Shown one piece after another: positions 1 to 7,944 of a DNA stretch of 64,000 nt (the first letter of the stretch is position 1; every line of letters starts with the position of its first letter). The stretch lies in the NCBI RefSeq assembly GCF_015694345.1, contig NZ_JADQDC010000003.1:62001-126000 (forward strand), given 5' to 3'. Under the pieces are notes generated by a model. It was not told the origin of the DNA. It made no database searches and saw nothing but the letters and a program-made list of their open reading frames with translations. The position numbers were made by a program, and so were the translations under genes. The stretch is from Novosphingobium jiangmenense. Lineage in GTDB: Bacteria > Pseudomonadota > Alphaproteobacteria > Sphingomonadales > Sphingomonadaceae.

Positions 1-84
1 CATCGCGAGGCCGAATCGTTGCAGTGGCAGCAACGGCGGGGGCGGTGGTGTCAGACAAGCTCAATTCCGAGAGGGATGGACCGC

Positions 85-612
85 ATGGCCAAGCCGACAG
101 TGCAGCCGGGTGCCGAAGAGTCATGCGCGGAAACGCCCTGCGTGGATGTTCCCGAGGTGGAACAGGAACCCGCGCAGCCGAAGAAGACCAGGAAGAGCAA
201 CAGGCCGTGGCGGCCGGTGTTCCTTGCCGTGCTGGCCGAAACGTCGAACGTGACGGCGGCGGCGGCGGCGGCGGAAATTCCGGCCTCGCGCGCCTACAAG
301 GACAAGCGCGACGACAGCGAGTTTGCCGCACGGTGGCGCGAGGCGCTGTGCGAGGGATACGACCTGCTGGAGATCGAGGTGCTGTATCGCCTGCGCTTCG
401 GCGAGCCGAAGGACGGGGCGAAGTTCGACAACGCCACGGCGCTCCGGCTGCTTTCGCAGCATCGCGAGACCGTGGCGCGCGAACGGGCGATCCGCGACAA
501 TGCCGACGTGGAGACGGTGCGCCAGTCTATCCATGCCAAGCTGCTGCAGATCCGCGAGGAAGTGCATCGGCAGCGGCAAAGTGCGGCCATAGACGTAAGC
601 GTGCATGGCTGA
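85..612 (+). CDS. GTA/phage terminase small subunit-like protein
   Basis: First gene of the GTA-type cluster, 175 aa from the chosen start. The GAGAGGG at 69-75 sits 9 bases before ATG 85, while ATG 76 is directly adjacent to it, so 85 is preferred. The acidic/basic N-terminal tail is followed by an alanine-rich helix-turn-helix-like stretch (about residues 55-85, NVTAAAAAAEIPASRAYK) and a charged C-terminal helical part. Its 8-base overlap with the large terminase gene and its position match the TerS (gp1) slot of GTA clusters; TerS recognises DNA and delivers it to the large subunit. The call rests mainly on position and fold type. The 84 bases before it hold no callable gene. Confidence 0.65.
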   Translation: MAKPTVQPGAEESCAETPCVDVPEVEQEPAQPKKTRKSNRPWRPVFLAVLAETSNVTAAAAAAEIPASRAYKDKRDDSEFAARWREALCEGYDLLEIEVLYRLRFGEPKDGAKFDNATALRLLSQHRETVARERAIRDNADVETVRQSIHAKLLQIREEVHRQRQSAAIDVSVHG

Positions 613-1942
613 GCTGGCGCTGCTGGACTGGCTGTCCGATGCAAGCCCCGAGCGCATTGCCGCTTTCGTCAACGGACTGGACGAGAAGGAGATTACCGAG
701 TGGCCGTTTGATTGGCAAAGCTGGGCGCGGACCAATCAGCTTGCCCCGGCGAGCGACTGGCGAGTGTGGCTGGTCATGGCCGGGCGCGGCTTCGGCAAGA
801 CGCGGCTGGGCGCGGAATGGGTGCGCGGCGTGGCCGAGGCCGATCCTGAAGCGCGGATCGCGCTGGTCGGCTCTTCGCTCCACGAGGCACGCAGCGTGAT
901 GGTGGAAGGCGAGAGCGGCCTGCTTTCGATCGGGGCGCCGTGGCGGCGGCCGAGTTATGAAAGCTCGGTCCGGCGGCTTACCTGGCCGAACGGGGCACAG
1001 GCCTTCCTATATTCGGCAGGTGAACCTGAAGCCCTGCGCGGACCGCAGCACAGCCATGCCTGGTGCGACGAGATCGCCAAGTGGGACAACATGTCGAACC
1101 GGGCGCTTTCGACCTGGGACAACCTGCTGATGGGCCTGCGGCTGGGGAGTGATCCCAGGCTGGTGGCGACGACCACACCGCGACCGGTGCCGCTGGTGGC
1201 AAGGATTGTCGGGCGCCAAAGCCTGGACATGGGCGAAGACGTTGTCGTCACGCGGGGCACGACGTTCGACAACGCCGCGAACCTGCCCGCCCGCTTCATC
1301 GAGGCGATGCGCAAGACTTTTGGCGGGACCATGCTGGGCAGGCAGGAACTGCTGGGCGAGATGATCGAGGATCTGGCGGGCGCGCTGTGGAGCCGTCGCC
1401 TGATCGAAGGGGGCCGCGAGGACGTGGCGCCGCCGTGCACGCGGATCGTGATCGGGGTGGACCCTCCGGCGAGCGCGCATGGCGATGCCTGCGGGATCGT
1501 GGTCTGCGGCATCGGGGATGACCGGATCGCCCGGGTGCTGGCTGACTGTTCGGTGGAACAGGCCAGCCCCGAGCGTTGGGCCCGCGCCGTCGTCAATGCC
1601 GCGCAGGCCTGGTCGGCTGACCGGGTGGTGGCCGAGGCGAACCAGGGGGGCGAAATGGTGAGCGCGGTGCTGCGTGCGGCACAGGCAAACCTCCCCTTGC
1701 GCCTTGTCCATGCCAGCCGGGGCAAGGCGGCGCGGGCCGAGCCGGTGGCGGCGCTCTACGAAGCGGGGCGGGTGCGCCACGCCGGGATGTTCGCAAGGCT
1801 GGAGGACGAGTTGTGCGGAATGATGCCGGGCGGCGAATACCAGGGGCCGGGGCGATCTCCCGACCGGGCGGATGCCTGTGTCTGGGCGCTGACCGAGCTG
1901 ATGCTGGGGCAACAGGCGGAGCCGCGCATCTGGTTTGATTGA
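605..1942 (+). CDS. GTA/phage terminase large subunit (packaging ATPase-nuclease)
   Basis: 445 aa DNA-packaging motor protein. The N-terminal ATPase shows a Walker A loop AGRGFGKT at residues 59-66 and a Walker B ending in Asp155-Glu156 (HAWCDE). The C-terminal half carries the RNase H-like nuclease signature starting at IGVDPPAS (about residue 284), with a second acidic strand at VVAEANQGG. Size and motif order fit the GTA gp2 family, which packages random host DNA by headful filling. It overlaps terS by 8 bases. A 152-base gap containing a palindromic repeat separates it from the portal gene, the longest break in the head genes. Confidence 0.93.
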   Translation: MAELALLDWLSDASPERIAAFVNGLDEKEITEWPFDWQSWARTNQLAPASDWRVWLVMAGRGFGKTRLGAEWVRGVAEADPEARIALVGSSLHEARSVMVEGESGLLSIGAPWRRPSYESSVRRLTWPNGAQAFLYSAGEPEALRGPQHSHAWCDEIAKWDNMSNRALSTWDNLLMGLRLGSDPRLVATTTPRPVPLVARIVGRQSLDMGEDVVVTRGTTFDNAANLPARFIEAMRKTFGGTMLGRQELLGEMIEDLAGALWSRRLIEGGREDVAPPCTRIVIGVDPPASAHGDACGIVVCGIGDDRIARVLADCSVEQASPERWARAVVNAAQAWSADRVVAEANQGGEMVSAVLRAAQANLPLRLVHASRGKAARAEPVAALYEAGRVRHAGMFARLEDELCGMMPGGEYQGPGRSPDRADACVWALTELMLGQQAEPRIWFD

Positions 1943-1984
1943 GGGCGAATTGTCTTCCGTAACGGGCGGTACACCCACCCCCAA

Positions 1985-2032
1985 CCCCTCCCTCAAGGGA
2001 GGGGAGCGAGACTTGCGCTTGCGCAGCAAGCG
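1985..2032. repeat. Double palindromic intergenic repeat
   Basis: Two adjacent inverted repeats sit in the gap between terL and portal: CCCCTCCCT/AGGGAGGGG (1985-2004) and CGCTTGC-GCA-GCAAGCG (2016-2032). The surrounding purine-rich text (GGGAGGGTGTGC) resembles REP-type dispersed elements common in sphingomonad intergenic DNA. Copy number cannot be judged from one window. Confidence 0.6.
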
Positions 2033-2094
2033 TTAGTCGTAGCGGGGAGGGTGTGCATCCCTGAAATCGAAAACTTCATCATGAAAGGCAGACT

Positions 2095-3258
2095 ATGTCG
2101 TTCTTTCAATCGCTTGCTGCTGCCTTCAAGGGCGAGGCGGTGACGCCGCGCGCGCCGCTCGGGCGCAGTTTCGTCTCGCCGTGGATTGCCGCTGCGGACT
2201 GGCGCGGGGATGCTGCTCGCGGGCCGATCAACTATCCCGTGGCCATTCGGGAAGCCTACCTGCGCAATCCCGTGGCGCAGCGCGCGGTGCGGCTGGTGGC
2301 CGAAGGGATCGGTGGGGCGCCGGTCAAGGCTTCGCAGCCGGAACTGCTGGCACTGATCGGCGAGACCAGCGCGGGCCAGCCGCTGATCGAGACGCTGGCG
2401 GCGCATCTGCTGCTGCACGGCAATGCCTATGTGCAGGTGCTGCGCGACGCCGATGGCGTGCCGGTGGAGCTGTTCGCGCTGCGCCCAGAGCGGGTGACGG
2501 TGATTCCCGATGCAGCCGGATGGCCTGCCGCCTTTGCCTACAAGGTCGGCGAGAAGGCGCTGCGGATCGAGGCGGAGGACGACTTTGGCCGGCCCAACCT
2601 GATCCATGTGAAATACTTCCATCCTCTGGACGATCACTATGGCGCGGGCTGCCTGGAGGCGGCAGAGGAGGCCGTGGCGATCCACAATGCGGCGGCGGGC
2701 TGGAACCGAAGCCTGCTGGAGAACGCGGCGCGGCCATCGGGGGCGCTGGTCTATGATCCGGGCGAGCCGGGGGCGGCGCTCTCTGCCGACCAGTTCGAGC
2801 GGATCAAGGGCGAGCTGACGGCGGCCTATTCGGGCATGGGCAATGCCGGACGGCCGATGCTGCTGGAGGGCGGCCTGAAGTGGCAGGCGCTGGCGCTGAC
2901 GCCGGCGGACATGGACTTTGCCACGCTGAAAGCCGCGGCGGCGCGCGACATCGCGCTGGCCTTCGGGGTGCCGCCGATGCTGCTGGGGATTCCGGGCGAC
3001 AACACTTACGCCAACTATCGCGAGGCGAACCGGGCGCTGTGGCGGCTGACGCTGCTGCCGCTGGCGGGGAAGGTGCTTTCCGCACTGGCCGAGGGGCTGG
3101 CGGGGTCGTTTGCCGGGGCGGCGCTGAGCGTCGATCTCGATGCGGTGCCGGCGCTGGCCGAGGATCGCGAGCGGTTGTGGGCGCAAGTTGCGGGCGCGGA
3201 CTTCCTTTCGGCTGACGAGAAGCGGGCGCTGCTCGGGATCGGTGAGGTGGCGGCATGA
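2095..3258 (+). CDS. HK97-family phage portal protein (GTA gp3-like)
   Basis: 387 aa portal protein, the dodecameric ring through which DNA enters the capsid and to which the tail attaches. The sequence has the family pattern: N-terminal wing, conserved GNAYVQVLRDADGVPVEL region (about residues 116-134), central LIHVKYFHPLDDHYG segment and C-terminal GIPGDNTYANYREANRALW motif of the clip/stem region (about residues 301-319). GAAAGG at 2081-2086 precedes ATG 2095. It overlaps the next small gene by 4 bases (ATGA). Confidence 0.93.
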   Translation: MSFFQSLAAAFKGEAVTPRAPLGRSFVSPWIAAADWRGDAARGPINYPVAIREAYLRNPVAQRAVRLVAEGIGGAPVKASQPELLALIGETSAGQPLIETLAAHLLLHGNAYVQVLRDADGVPVELFALRPERVTVIPDAAGWPAAFAYKVGEKALRIEAEDDFGRPNLIHVKYFHPLDDHYGAGCLEAAEEAVAIHNAAAGWNRSLLENAARPSGALVYDPGEPGAALSADQFERIKGELTAAYSGMGNAGRPMLLEGGLKWQALALTPADMDFATLKAAAARDIALAFGVPPMLLGIPGDNTYANYREANRALWRLTLLPLAGKVLSALAEGLAGSFAGAALSVDLDAVPALAEDRERLWAQVAGADFLSADEKRALLGIGEVAA

Positions 3259-3563
3259 CCCGCGAGGACATGCTGGCGCGGCTGGTGGCGCAGGCCGAGG
3301 ACGAGGGCGGCGATCTCGTCACGCTGCGGGCGATCGTCGAGGAGGCTTCGGACCTTGGCGCGGCACGGGTGCTGAGCCGGATGGGCCTCGCCGATGACAG
3401 CGCGCATGTCGACCTGATGGAACTGCGCCAGCTGCTGGGCGCCTGGCGCGATGCCAAGGCGAGCGCGTGGCGGGCGGTGGTGACCTGGGTGGTGCGCGGC
3501 CTGCTGGCGCTGCTCCTGCTGGGCATCGCCGTGCGCATGGGCCTGATGGAGCTGGTGCGATGA
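3255..3563 (+). CDS. Small GTA-cluster membrane protein
   Basis: 102 aa protein translated by ATGA overlap with the portal gene and again with the protease gene. The N-terminal two thirds is charged and helical (MTREDMLARLVAQAED); residues about 74-98 form one hydrophobic segment (VVTWVVRGLLALLLLGIAVRMG), so it is probably a single-pass inner-membrane protein. It occupies the slot of a small unassigned ORF (gp3.5-like) in GTA clusters and resembles the DUF6127 family as I remember it; that family name is unverified. Function unknown. Confidence 0.75.
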   Translation: MTREDMLARLVAQAEDEGGDLVTLRAIVEEASDLGAARVLSRMGLADDSAHVDLMELRQLLGAWRDAKASAWRAVVTWVVRGLLALLLLGIAVRMGLMELVR

Positions 3564-3979
3564 GCGCGCTGCGGTTTGCGGGCTATGCCGCGATCTTCCG
3601 CAAGCGCGACAGCGGCGGGGACACGATCCTGCCGGGCGCATTCAAGGGCTCGCTCGAGCGCAGGCTCGCCGAGGGGCTGAAGCTGCCGTTGCTGTGGCAG
3701 CACCGACCGGACCAGCGCATCGGCTGGATCGAGAGCGCGGGCGAGGACGAACGGGGCCTGCGCGTCGTGGCGAAGCTGGATGTGGCCAATTCGGCGGCGG
3801 CGCGGGCGCTGAAGGATGGCGCGGTGGACGGGCTTTCGTTCGGCTACCGCGTGCTCAAGGGCCGGGCGCTGCCGGGCGGGCGCGAGCTGCAGGATCTCGA
3901 CCTGTTCGAGGTCAGCCTGGTGACGCGACCGATGCAGCCGCTGGCGCGGGTCCACTACGTCGAGCCCGAGGCCGTCTGA
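3560..3979 (+). CDS. HK97-family prohead protease (GTA gp4-like)
   Basis: 139 aa serine protease that trims the N-terminal scaffolding part of the capsid protein during head maturation. The ATG at 3560 overlaps the upstream stop (ATGA). Candidate catalytic residues are His48 (LLWQHRPDQRIG) and Ser93 (DGLSFGYR), both in the positions expected for this family; the conserved PGAF motif is at residues 25-28. Longer reading from 3467 would run inside the previous gene and is not needed. Confidence 0.9.
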   Translation: MSALRFAGYAAIFRKRDSGGDTILPGAFKGSLERRLAEGLKLPLLWQHRPDQRIGWIESAGEDERGLRVVAKLDVANSAAARALKDGAVDGLSFGYRVLKGRALPGGRELQDLDLFEVSLVTRPMQPLARVHYVEPEAV

Positions 3980-4052
3980 TTTTCCGAAACCGAAGTCCCC
4001 GACGGGCCGCGCGTGGCGCGACCTGTTTCATGCAGAAAGGACGTTGAGCCAC

Positions 4053-5198
4053 ATGGATAATCTCGAGATCGAAACCAAGGCGGATGCCATCGCTGAATCG
4101 TTCGACATCGTCGAGCGCCAGGATGCGCACGATGCCGCCATCGCCGCGCTGCGCAGCGAGGTGGAGGAAGTGAAGGGCCGGATCGAGCGCGCGGGCCGCA
4201 TGGCGGTGCGTCCGATGCTGGCCGGTGGTGCCGAGGGCGGGCAGGAGCTCAAGGGCTTCATCGATGGCTACGTTCGCCATGGCCGCGAGACCGAACTCAA
4301 GGCGCTTTCGGGCACGGTAGCGGCCGATGGCGGCTTTGCCGTGCCGCAGCAGATCGATGAAATGATCGCGCGCCGACTGGTCGAGATCAGCCCGATCCGT
4401 TCGGTGGCCAACGTGGTGCAGACCGGCACTTCGGGCTTCCGCCGCCTGATTTCGATCGGCGGTGCGGCTTCGGGCTGGGTGAGCGAGACGGGTGCGCGTC
4501 CGGAAACGGCGAGCCCCAAGCTGGCCGAGATCCTGCCGCCGACCGGCGAGCTCTATGCCAACCCCTCGGCCACCCAGGCGATGCTCGACGATGCGGCCTT
4601 CGACGTGGAGACCTGGCTCGCGAACGAGATCGCGACCGAGTTCGCGCGCGCTGAAGGTGCGGCGTTCATCAGCGGCACCGGCACGAACCAGCCCAAGGGC
4701 TTCCTTGGCGCGACGATGAGCGCGGCAGGGGACAACACCCGCGCGTTCGGTTCGCTTCAGTTTGTGGGTTCGGGCAATGCCTCGGGCTTTGACAGCGCGC
4801 CGGAGGCCAAGCTGATCGATCTGGTGTTCCAGATGAAGGCGCCGCTGCGACAGGGCGCGGTGTGGGTGATGAACTCGACCACGCTGGCGGCGATCCGCAA
4901 GCTCAAGACCGCGGACGGCGCGTTCCTGTGGCAGCCGGGCCTGGTGCAGGGCCAGCCCGATCGCCTGCTCGGCTATCCGGTGATCGAAGCCGAGGACATG
5001 CCGGATGTGGCGGCCAACGCCTTCCCGATCGCGTTCGGCAACTTCAAGGCCGGCTACCTCATCGCCGAGCGTCGCCAGACCACGATCCTGCGCGATCCCT
5101 ATACCAACAAGCCCTACGTCCAGTTCTATGCCACCCGCCGCGTCGGCGGTCAGGTCATGGACAGCGACGCGATCAAGCTGCTGAAGATCTCGACCTGA
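4053..5198 (+). CDS. Major capsid protein, HK97 fold (GTA gp5-like)
   Basis: 381 aa major head protein. The first 60-70 residues are a charged coiled coil (the delta/scaffold domain removed by the protease); the mature HK97-fold part follows from about residue 75 with FAVPQQIDEMIARRLVEISPIRSV and a glycine-rich GTGTNQPKGF segment. AGAAAGGA at 4034-4041 gives better spacing to ATG 4053 than to the in-frame TTG at 4044 (adding three residues). A strong hairpin follows the stop and may limit read-through into the tail genes. Confidence 0.93.
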   Translation: MDNLEIETKADAIAESFDIVERQDAHDAAIAALRSEVEEVKGRIERAGRMAVRPMLAGGAEGGQELKGFIDGYVRHGRETELKALSGTVAADGGFAVPQQIDEMIARRLVEISPIRSVANVVQTGTSGFRRLISIGGAASGWVSETGARPETASPKLAEILPPTGELYANPSATQAMLDDAAFDVETWLANEIATEFARAEGAAFISGTGTNQPKGFLGATMSAAGDNTRAFGSLQFVGSGNASGFDSAPEAKLIDLVFQMKAPLRQGAVWVMNSTTLAAIRKLKTADGAFLWQPGLVQGQPDRLLGYPVIEAEDMPDVAANAFPIAFGNFKAGYLIAERRQTTILRDPYTNKPYVQFYATRRVGGQVMDSDAIKLLKIST

Positions 5199-5242
5199 TC
5201 GGCGCTCGGCTGACCTTTCCGGTGGCGTGATCGTCACCGGAT

Positions 5243-5277
5243 GCCTGCGGCGGTCCCTCCCCCCTGCCGCCGCAGGC
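5243..5277 (+). terminator. Stem-loop after the capsid gene (terminator or attenuator)
   Basis: Perfect 11-base arms GCCTGCGGCGG (5243-5253) and CCGCCGCAGGC (5267-5277) enclose a 13-base pyrimidine-rich loop, 45 bases after the capsid stop. The sequence after it (CCCCTTTCCTT) has only a weak T run, so it may be a partial terminator or an mRNA stabiliser. Confidence 0.5.
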
Positions 5278-5308
5278 CCCTTTCCTTCCCAGATGACCGG
5301 AGATTGCC

Positions 5309-5860
5309 ATGATGCGGGCAATTGTCGCGCCGCCAGCCGTGGCCTCGGCGGCGCTTAGCGAACTGAAGGCCTGGCTCGGGATTACCCGGACCGCCGACGA
5401 TGGCGAGCTGGCCTCGCTGATGCGCGCCGCGTTCGATGTGTGCGAGGGCTTTACCGGCACGATGCCGCTGCAATCGGGCTGCGAGGACGTGCTGGAAGCA
5501 AGCAGCGACTGGCAGGTGCTTTCGGCCCGGCCGGTCACCGCGATCACCGCGATGGCGGCGCTGGGCACTTCGGGCCTGCGCACGGCACTGGCGGCGAGTG
5601 ACTACGAGCTCGACATCCGGGCCGATGGCACCGGCCTGGTGCGGCTGCGCCGACCGATCGACCAGACGCGGGTGGTGGTGACCTATGTTGCCGGGCTGGC
5701 CAGCGATTGGACGGTGCTGCCCGAGGCGATCCGGCACGGCGTGGTGCGGCTGGCAGCGCACCAGCACCGGGCGCGCGACGACGAGAAGAAGGCGGCGACG
5801 CTGCCGCCAGCCGTGGTCGCGGCGCTGTGGCGGCCGTGGCGGCGGATGCGCCTCGCATGA
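5309..5860 (+). CDS. Phage head-tail connector, gp6-like
   Basis: 183 aa head-completion protein (gp6/YqbG-like family, GTA gp6 slot) that forms the adaptor ring under the portal. Family features are the N-terminal helical repeat SELKAWLGITRTADDGELASLMRAA (described by its LxxLKxxL pattern, about residues 13-40) and the C-terminal IRHGVVRLAAHQHRARD helix. CGGAGA at 5298-5303 precedes the tandem ATGs at 5309/5312. It overlaps the next small gene by 4 bases. Confidence 0.85.
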   Translation: MMRAIVAPPAVASAALSELKAWLGITRTADDGELASLMRAAFDVCEGFTGTMPLQSGCEDVLEASSDWQVLSARPVTAITAMAALGTSGLRTALAASDYELDIRADGTGLVRLRRPIDQTRVVVTYVAGLASDWTVLPEAIRHGVVRLAAHQHRARDDEKKAATLPPAVVAALWRPWRRMRLA

Positions 5861-6015
5861 TCGAGGCGCGGGCCGATGGTGCCGGGCTGGTGCGGCGGCT
5901 GACCGAGAAGGCCGAGGCACTGGCCCGGGCGCGGGCGGCAATGATCGCGCAGGGCAAGAGCGCAGCGCGGTGGCGCAAGGCGGCGCTGCTGTGGCCGCTG
6001 TTCGGAAAGGAATAG
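5857..6015 (+). CDS. Small basic helical protein in the GTA gp7 position
   Basis: 52 aa ORF starting at ATG 5857 by ATGA overlap with the connector gene, ending 3 bases before the DUF3168 gene. It is Arg/Ala/Lys-rich and predicted helical (LTEKAEALARARAAMIAQG). In Rhodobacter-type clusters this slot holds a roughly 110-residue head-tail adaptor; this protein is half that size and I see no clear similarity. Tight coupling and coding-like composition support a real gene. Function unknown. Confidence 0.55.
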   Translation: MIEARADGAGLVRRLTEKAEALARARAAMIAQGKSAARWRKAALLWPLFGKE

Positions 6016-6018
6016 GCG

Positions 6019-6414
6019 ATGGAAATTCCCTTTCGCGCCGTGCTGATCGACTGGCTGGCGAGCGATGCGGCGCTGGGCGCGGCGCTCAATGCCGTGGTCG
6101 AGGAAGCGCCTTCGCGGGTGGCCTTGCCGTGGCTGGCTCTGACGGCGAGCGCCAGCACCAACTGGGGCACCAAGACGCTGGCGGGCCGCGAGATCCGCGT
6201 GGCGCTGGAGCTGAACTTTCGCAGCGACGATCCGCTGGGCGGCGCTGCGCTGGTCGCGGCGATCGAGGCCCGGGTGGAGAGCCTGCCCTACGACCAGACC
6301 GCGAGCGGTTTCCGCATTGCCAGCCTGGCGATGCTGAAGGCGCGGGCCGAGCAGCGCGGCGAAGCGCTGCGCGTGTTCGTGCTGGAATACCGGGCGCGCG
6401 TGATGGCGGCCTGA
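6019..6414 (+). CDS. DUF3168 tail-terminator-like protein (GTA gp8-like)
   Basis: 131 aa member of the DUF3168 family, which caps the tail tube end facing the head. Features: N-terminal LIDWLASDAALGAALNAVV helix, a central WLALTASASTNWGTKT strand pair and C-terminal LRVFVLEYRARVMAA strand. It starts 3 bases after the preceding stop. Confidence 0.85.
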   Translation: MEIPFRAVLIDWLASDAALGAALNAVVEEAPSRVALPWLALTASASTNWGTKTLAGREIRVALELNFRSDDPLGGAALVAAIEARVESLPYDQTASGFRIASLAMLKARAEQRGEALRVFVLEYRARVMAA

Positions 6415-6442
6415 CACCTCACTCTTTCGAAGGAGAACCGAC

Positions 6443-6850
6443 ATGGCAGCACAGAAGGGAAGCGCCTTTCTGCTGAAGATCAGCGATGGCGCAGGGACAC
6501 CGACCTACAACACCGTGGCCGGCCTGCGCACCACGCAGATGTCGATCAATGGCGAGGCGGTAGTGATCACCACCAAGGATTCGGGCGGCTGGCGCGAGCT
6601 GCTTTCGGGCGCGGGGACGCGTTCGGTGACGGTGAGTGCGGCGGGCATCTTCCTTGGCAGCGCAGCCGAAGGCCAGGTGCGCGGCAATGCGCTTTCGGGG
6701 ACCATCGCGGACTACGAGCTTTCGTTCGAGGGCGGCGAGAAGATGCGCGGCAAGTTCCTTGTCCAGCGGCTCGACTACTCGGGCGATTTCAATGGCGAAC
6801 GCAACTATACGATGACGCTCGAAAGCTCGGGCGTGGTGGCGCAGGTCTGA
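6443..6850 (+). CDS. Major tail tube protein (GTA gp9-like)
   Basis: 135 aa tail tube subunit of the TP901-1/GTA family. The beginning AAQKGSAFLLKISDG and the TQMSINGEAVVITTKDSGGWRE region (about residues 30-52) are typical of this family, as is the C-terminal YTMTLESSGVV strand. A good ribosome site (AAGGAGAA at 6429-6436) precedes ATG 6443, consistent with high expression. It overlaps the next gene by one base (TGATG). Confidence 0.9.
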   Translation: MAAQKGSAFLLKISDGAGTPTYNTVAGLRTTQMSINGEAVVITTKDSGGWRELLSGAGTRSVTVSAAGIFLGSAAEGQVRGNALSGTIADYELSFEGGEKMRGKFLVQRLDYSGDFNGERNYTMTLESSGVVAQV

Positions 6851-7164
6851 TGACGGATTCAGCCAACCCGCACCGGGGGGAAACGGTGCTCATGCTTGGC
6901 GGACAGCCGCTGGTGCTGCGCCCGACGTTCGGGGCGCTGGTGGCGGCGGAGGAGGAGCTTGGGCCCCTGTTTGCGCTGGTCGAGCGGGCGAGCGCCGGGC
7001 AGCTGCGACTGGCCGAGATGGTGGCGCTGTTCTGGCATGCCTTGCGCGACCGCAATGGACTTGAGCGCGCGGACTTTGCCGAGGCGGTGGCGCGCGAAGG
7101 ACTGGCCGCCTGTACGCCGGTGCTGCGAGCGCTGATCGTGCAGGTGCTGAAGGGCGGCGGATGA
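6850..7164 (+). CDS. GTA gp10-like tail assembly protein
   Basis: 104 aa protein of the gene-transfer-agent gp10 / tail-chaperone type, recognised from the N-terminal GGQPLVLRPTFGALVAAEEELG pattern (described in part: LxLRPTFGALxxxE, about residues 17-35) and its position between major tail protein and tape measure. These proteins are thought to chaperone the tape measure before tube polymerisation. Overlaps both neighbours (1 base and 4 bases). Confidence 0.8.
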   Translation: MTDSANPHRGETVLMLGGQPLVLRPTFGALVAAEEELGPLFALVERASAGQLRLAEMVALFWHALRDRNGLERADFAEAVAREGLAACTPVLRALIVQVLKGGG

Positions 7165-7358
7165 GTGGCACTTTCGGCATGGCAGCAGCGCGGTTGTCGG
7201 GACAGGCCGCGCTGCTGCTTGGCTGGCAGCCCGCGGCGTTCTGGGCGGCGACGCCCGAGGAACTGGCCACGATCCTTGCCGCGATGGGCGCGCCCGAAGG
7301 CGACGGCATTGACCGCGGCACAATCGACAGACTGATGGAGCAAGACCGTGACGGATGA
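7161..7358 (+). CDS. Small tail assembly chaperone, DUF2376/rcc01693-like
   Basis: 65 aa protein matching the rcc01693-type phage tail assembly chaperone found in GTA clusters, with the family signature LLGWQPAAFWAATPEEL at residues 20-36. Starts by ATGA overlap with gp10-like and itself overlaps the tape measure start by 11 bases, so the three genes are translationally coupled. Confidence 0.85.
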   Translation: MSGTFGMAAARLSGQAALLLGWQPAAFWAATPEELATILAAMGAPEGDGIDRGTIDRLMEQDRDG

Positions 7359-7926
7359 ACTCGACACGCTGATGATCGACGTGCGCGCCAATACGTCGGG
7401 CTTCACGGCTGATGTGGCGCAGATGCGCGGGAGCTTCGATTCGATCCTGGTGGATGGTTTCGGGCGGGCAGGCGACACGCTGGAGCGGGGGCTGCTGGGC
7501 GCGATCCGGCGCGGCTCGCTGGGGTTCGAGGACCTGCGGCGCGTGGCGCTGAACGTGGTTGGCGACATCGCTGCGCAGGCGGTGAAGATCGGCATCGGGT
7601 CCATCGTGACTGGCGATGCGGGGCAGTCCGGCGGAATTGGCGGGCTGCTTTCGGGACTGGTCTCGTCGATCTTTGGCCTGCCGGGGCGAGCCACAGGCGG
7701 TCCGGTGGCACCGGGGCGGGGATACCTTGTCGGCGAGCGCGGTCCCGAACTGTTCGTGCCGACCTCTGCCGGACGAGTGGAGCCTTCGGTCGGTGGTGGC
7801 CGTGGCCGCGACGTGAACGTCTCGATCCGCATCGTCAGCCCGCAGGGCAGCAACCAGCCCGAAAGCCTGCGCCGATCGGGCAAGCAGGTGGCGCAGGCGG
7901 TGCGCCGTGCGCTCAACGAATTCTGA
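7348..7926 (+). CDS. Short tail tape measure protein (GTA gp11-like)
   Basis: 192 aa tape measure-like protein starting at GTG 7348 with GGAG at 7337-7340. It has the GTA pattern DTLMIDVRANTSGF at the start, a helical middle with a hydrophobic glycine-rich stretch (SGGIGGLLSGLVSSIFGLPG, about residues 91-110) and the conserved TGGPVAPGRGYLVGERGPELFVP-type C-terminal motif (about residues 113-135). The small length implies a very short tail, as in GTA particles, because tape measure length sets tail length. Confidence 0.88.
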   Translation: MTDELDTLMIDVRANTSGFTADVAQMRGSFDSILVDGFGRAGDTLERGLLGAIRRGSLGFEDLRRVALNVVGDIAAQAVKIGIGSIVTGDAGQSGGIGGLLSGLVSSIFGLPGRATGGPVAPGRGYLVGERGPELFVPTSAGRVEPSVGGGRGRDVNVSIRIVSPQGSNQPESLRRSGKQVAQAVRRALNEF

Positions 7927-7944
7927 TCAGGCGGGGAACCGGCG

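Noticed and set aside
3912..5321. 469-residue minus-strand reading frame opposite the capsid gene
   Set aside because: Antisense frame of a high-GC gene; Arg/His-rich with no domain pattern.
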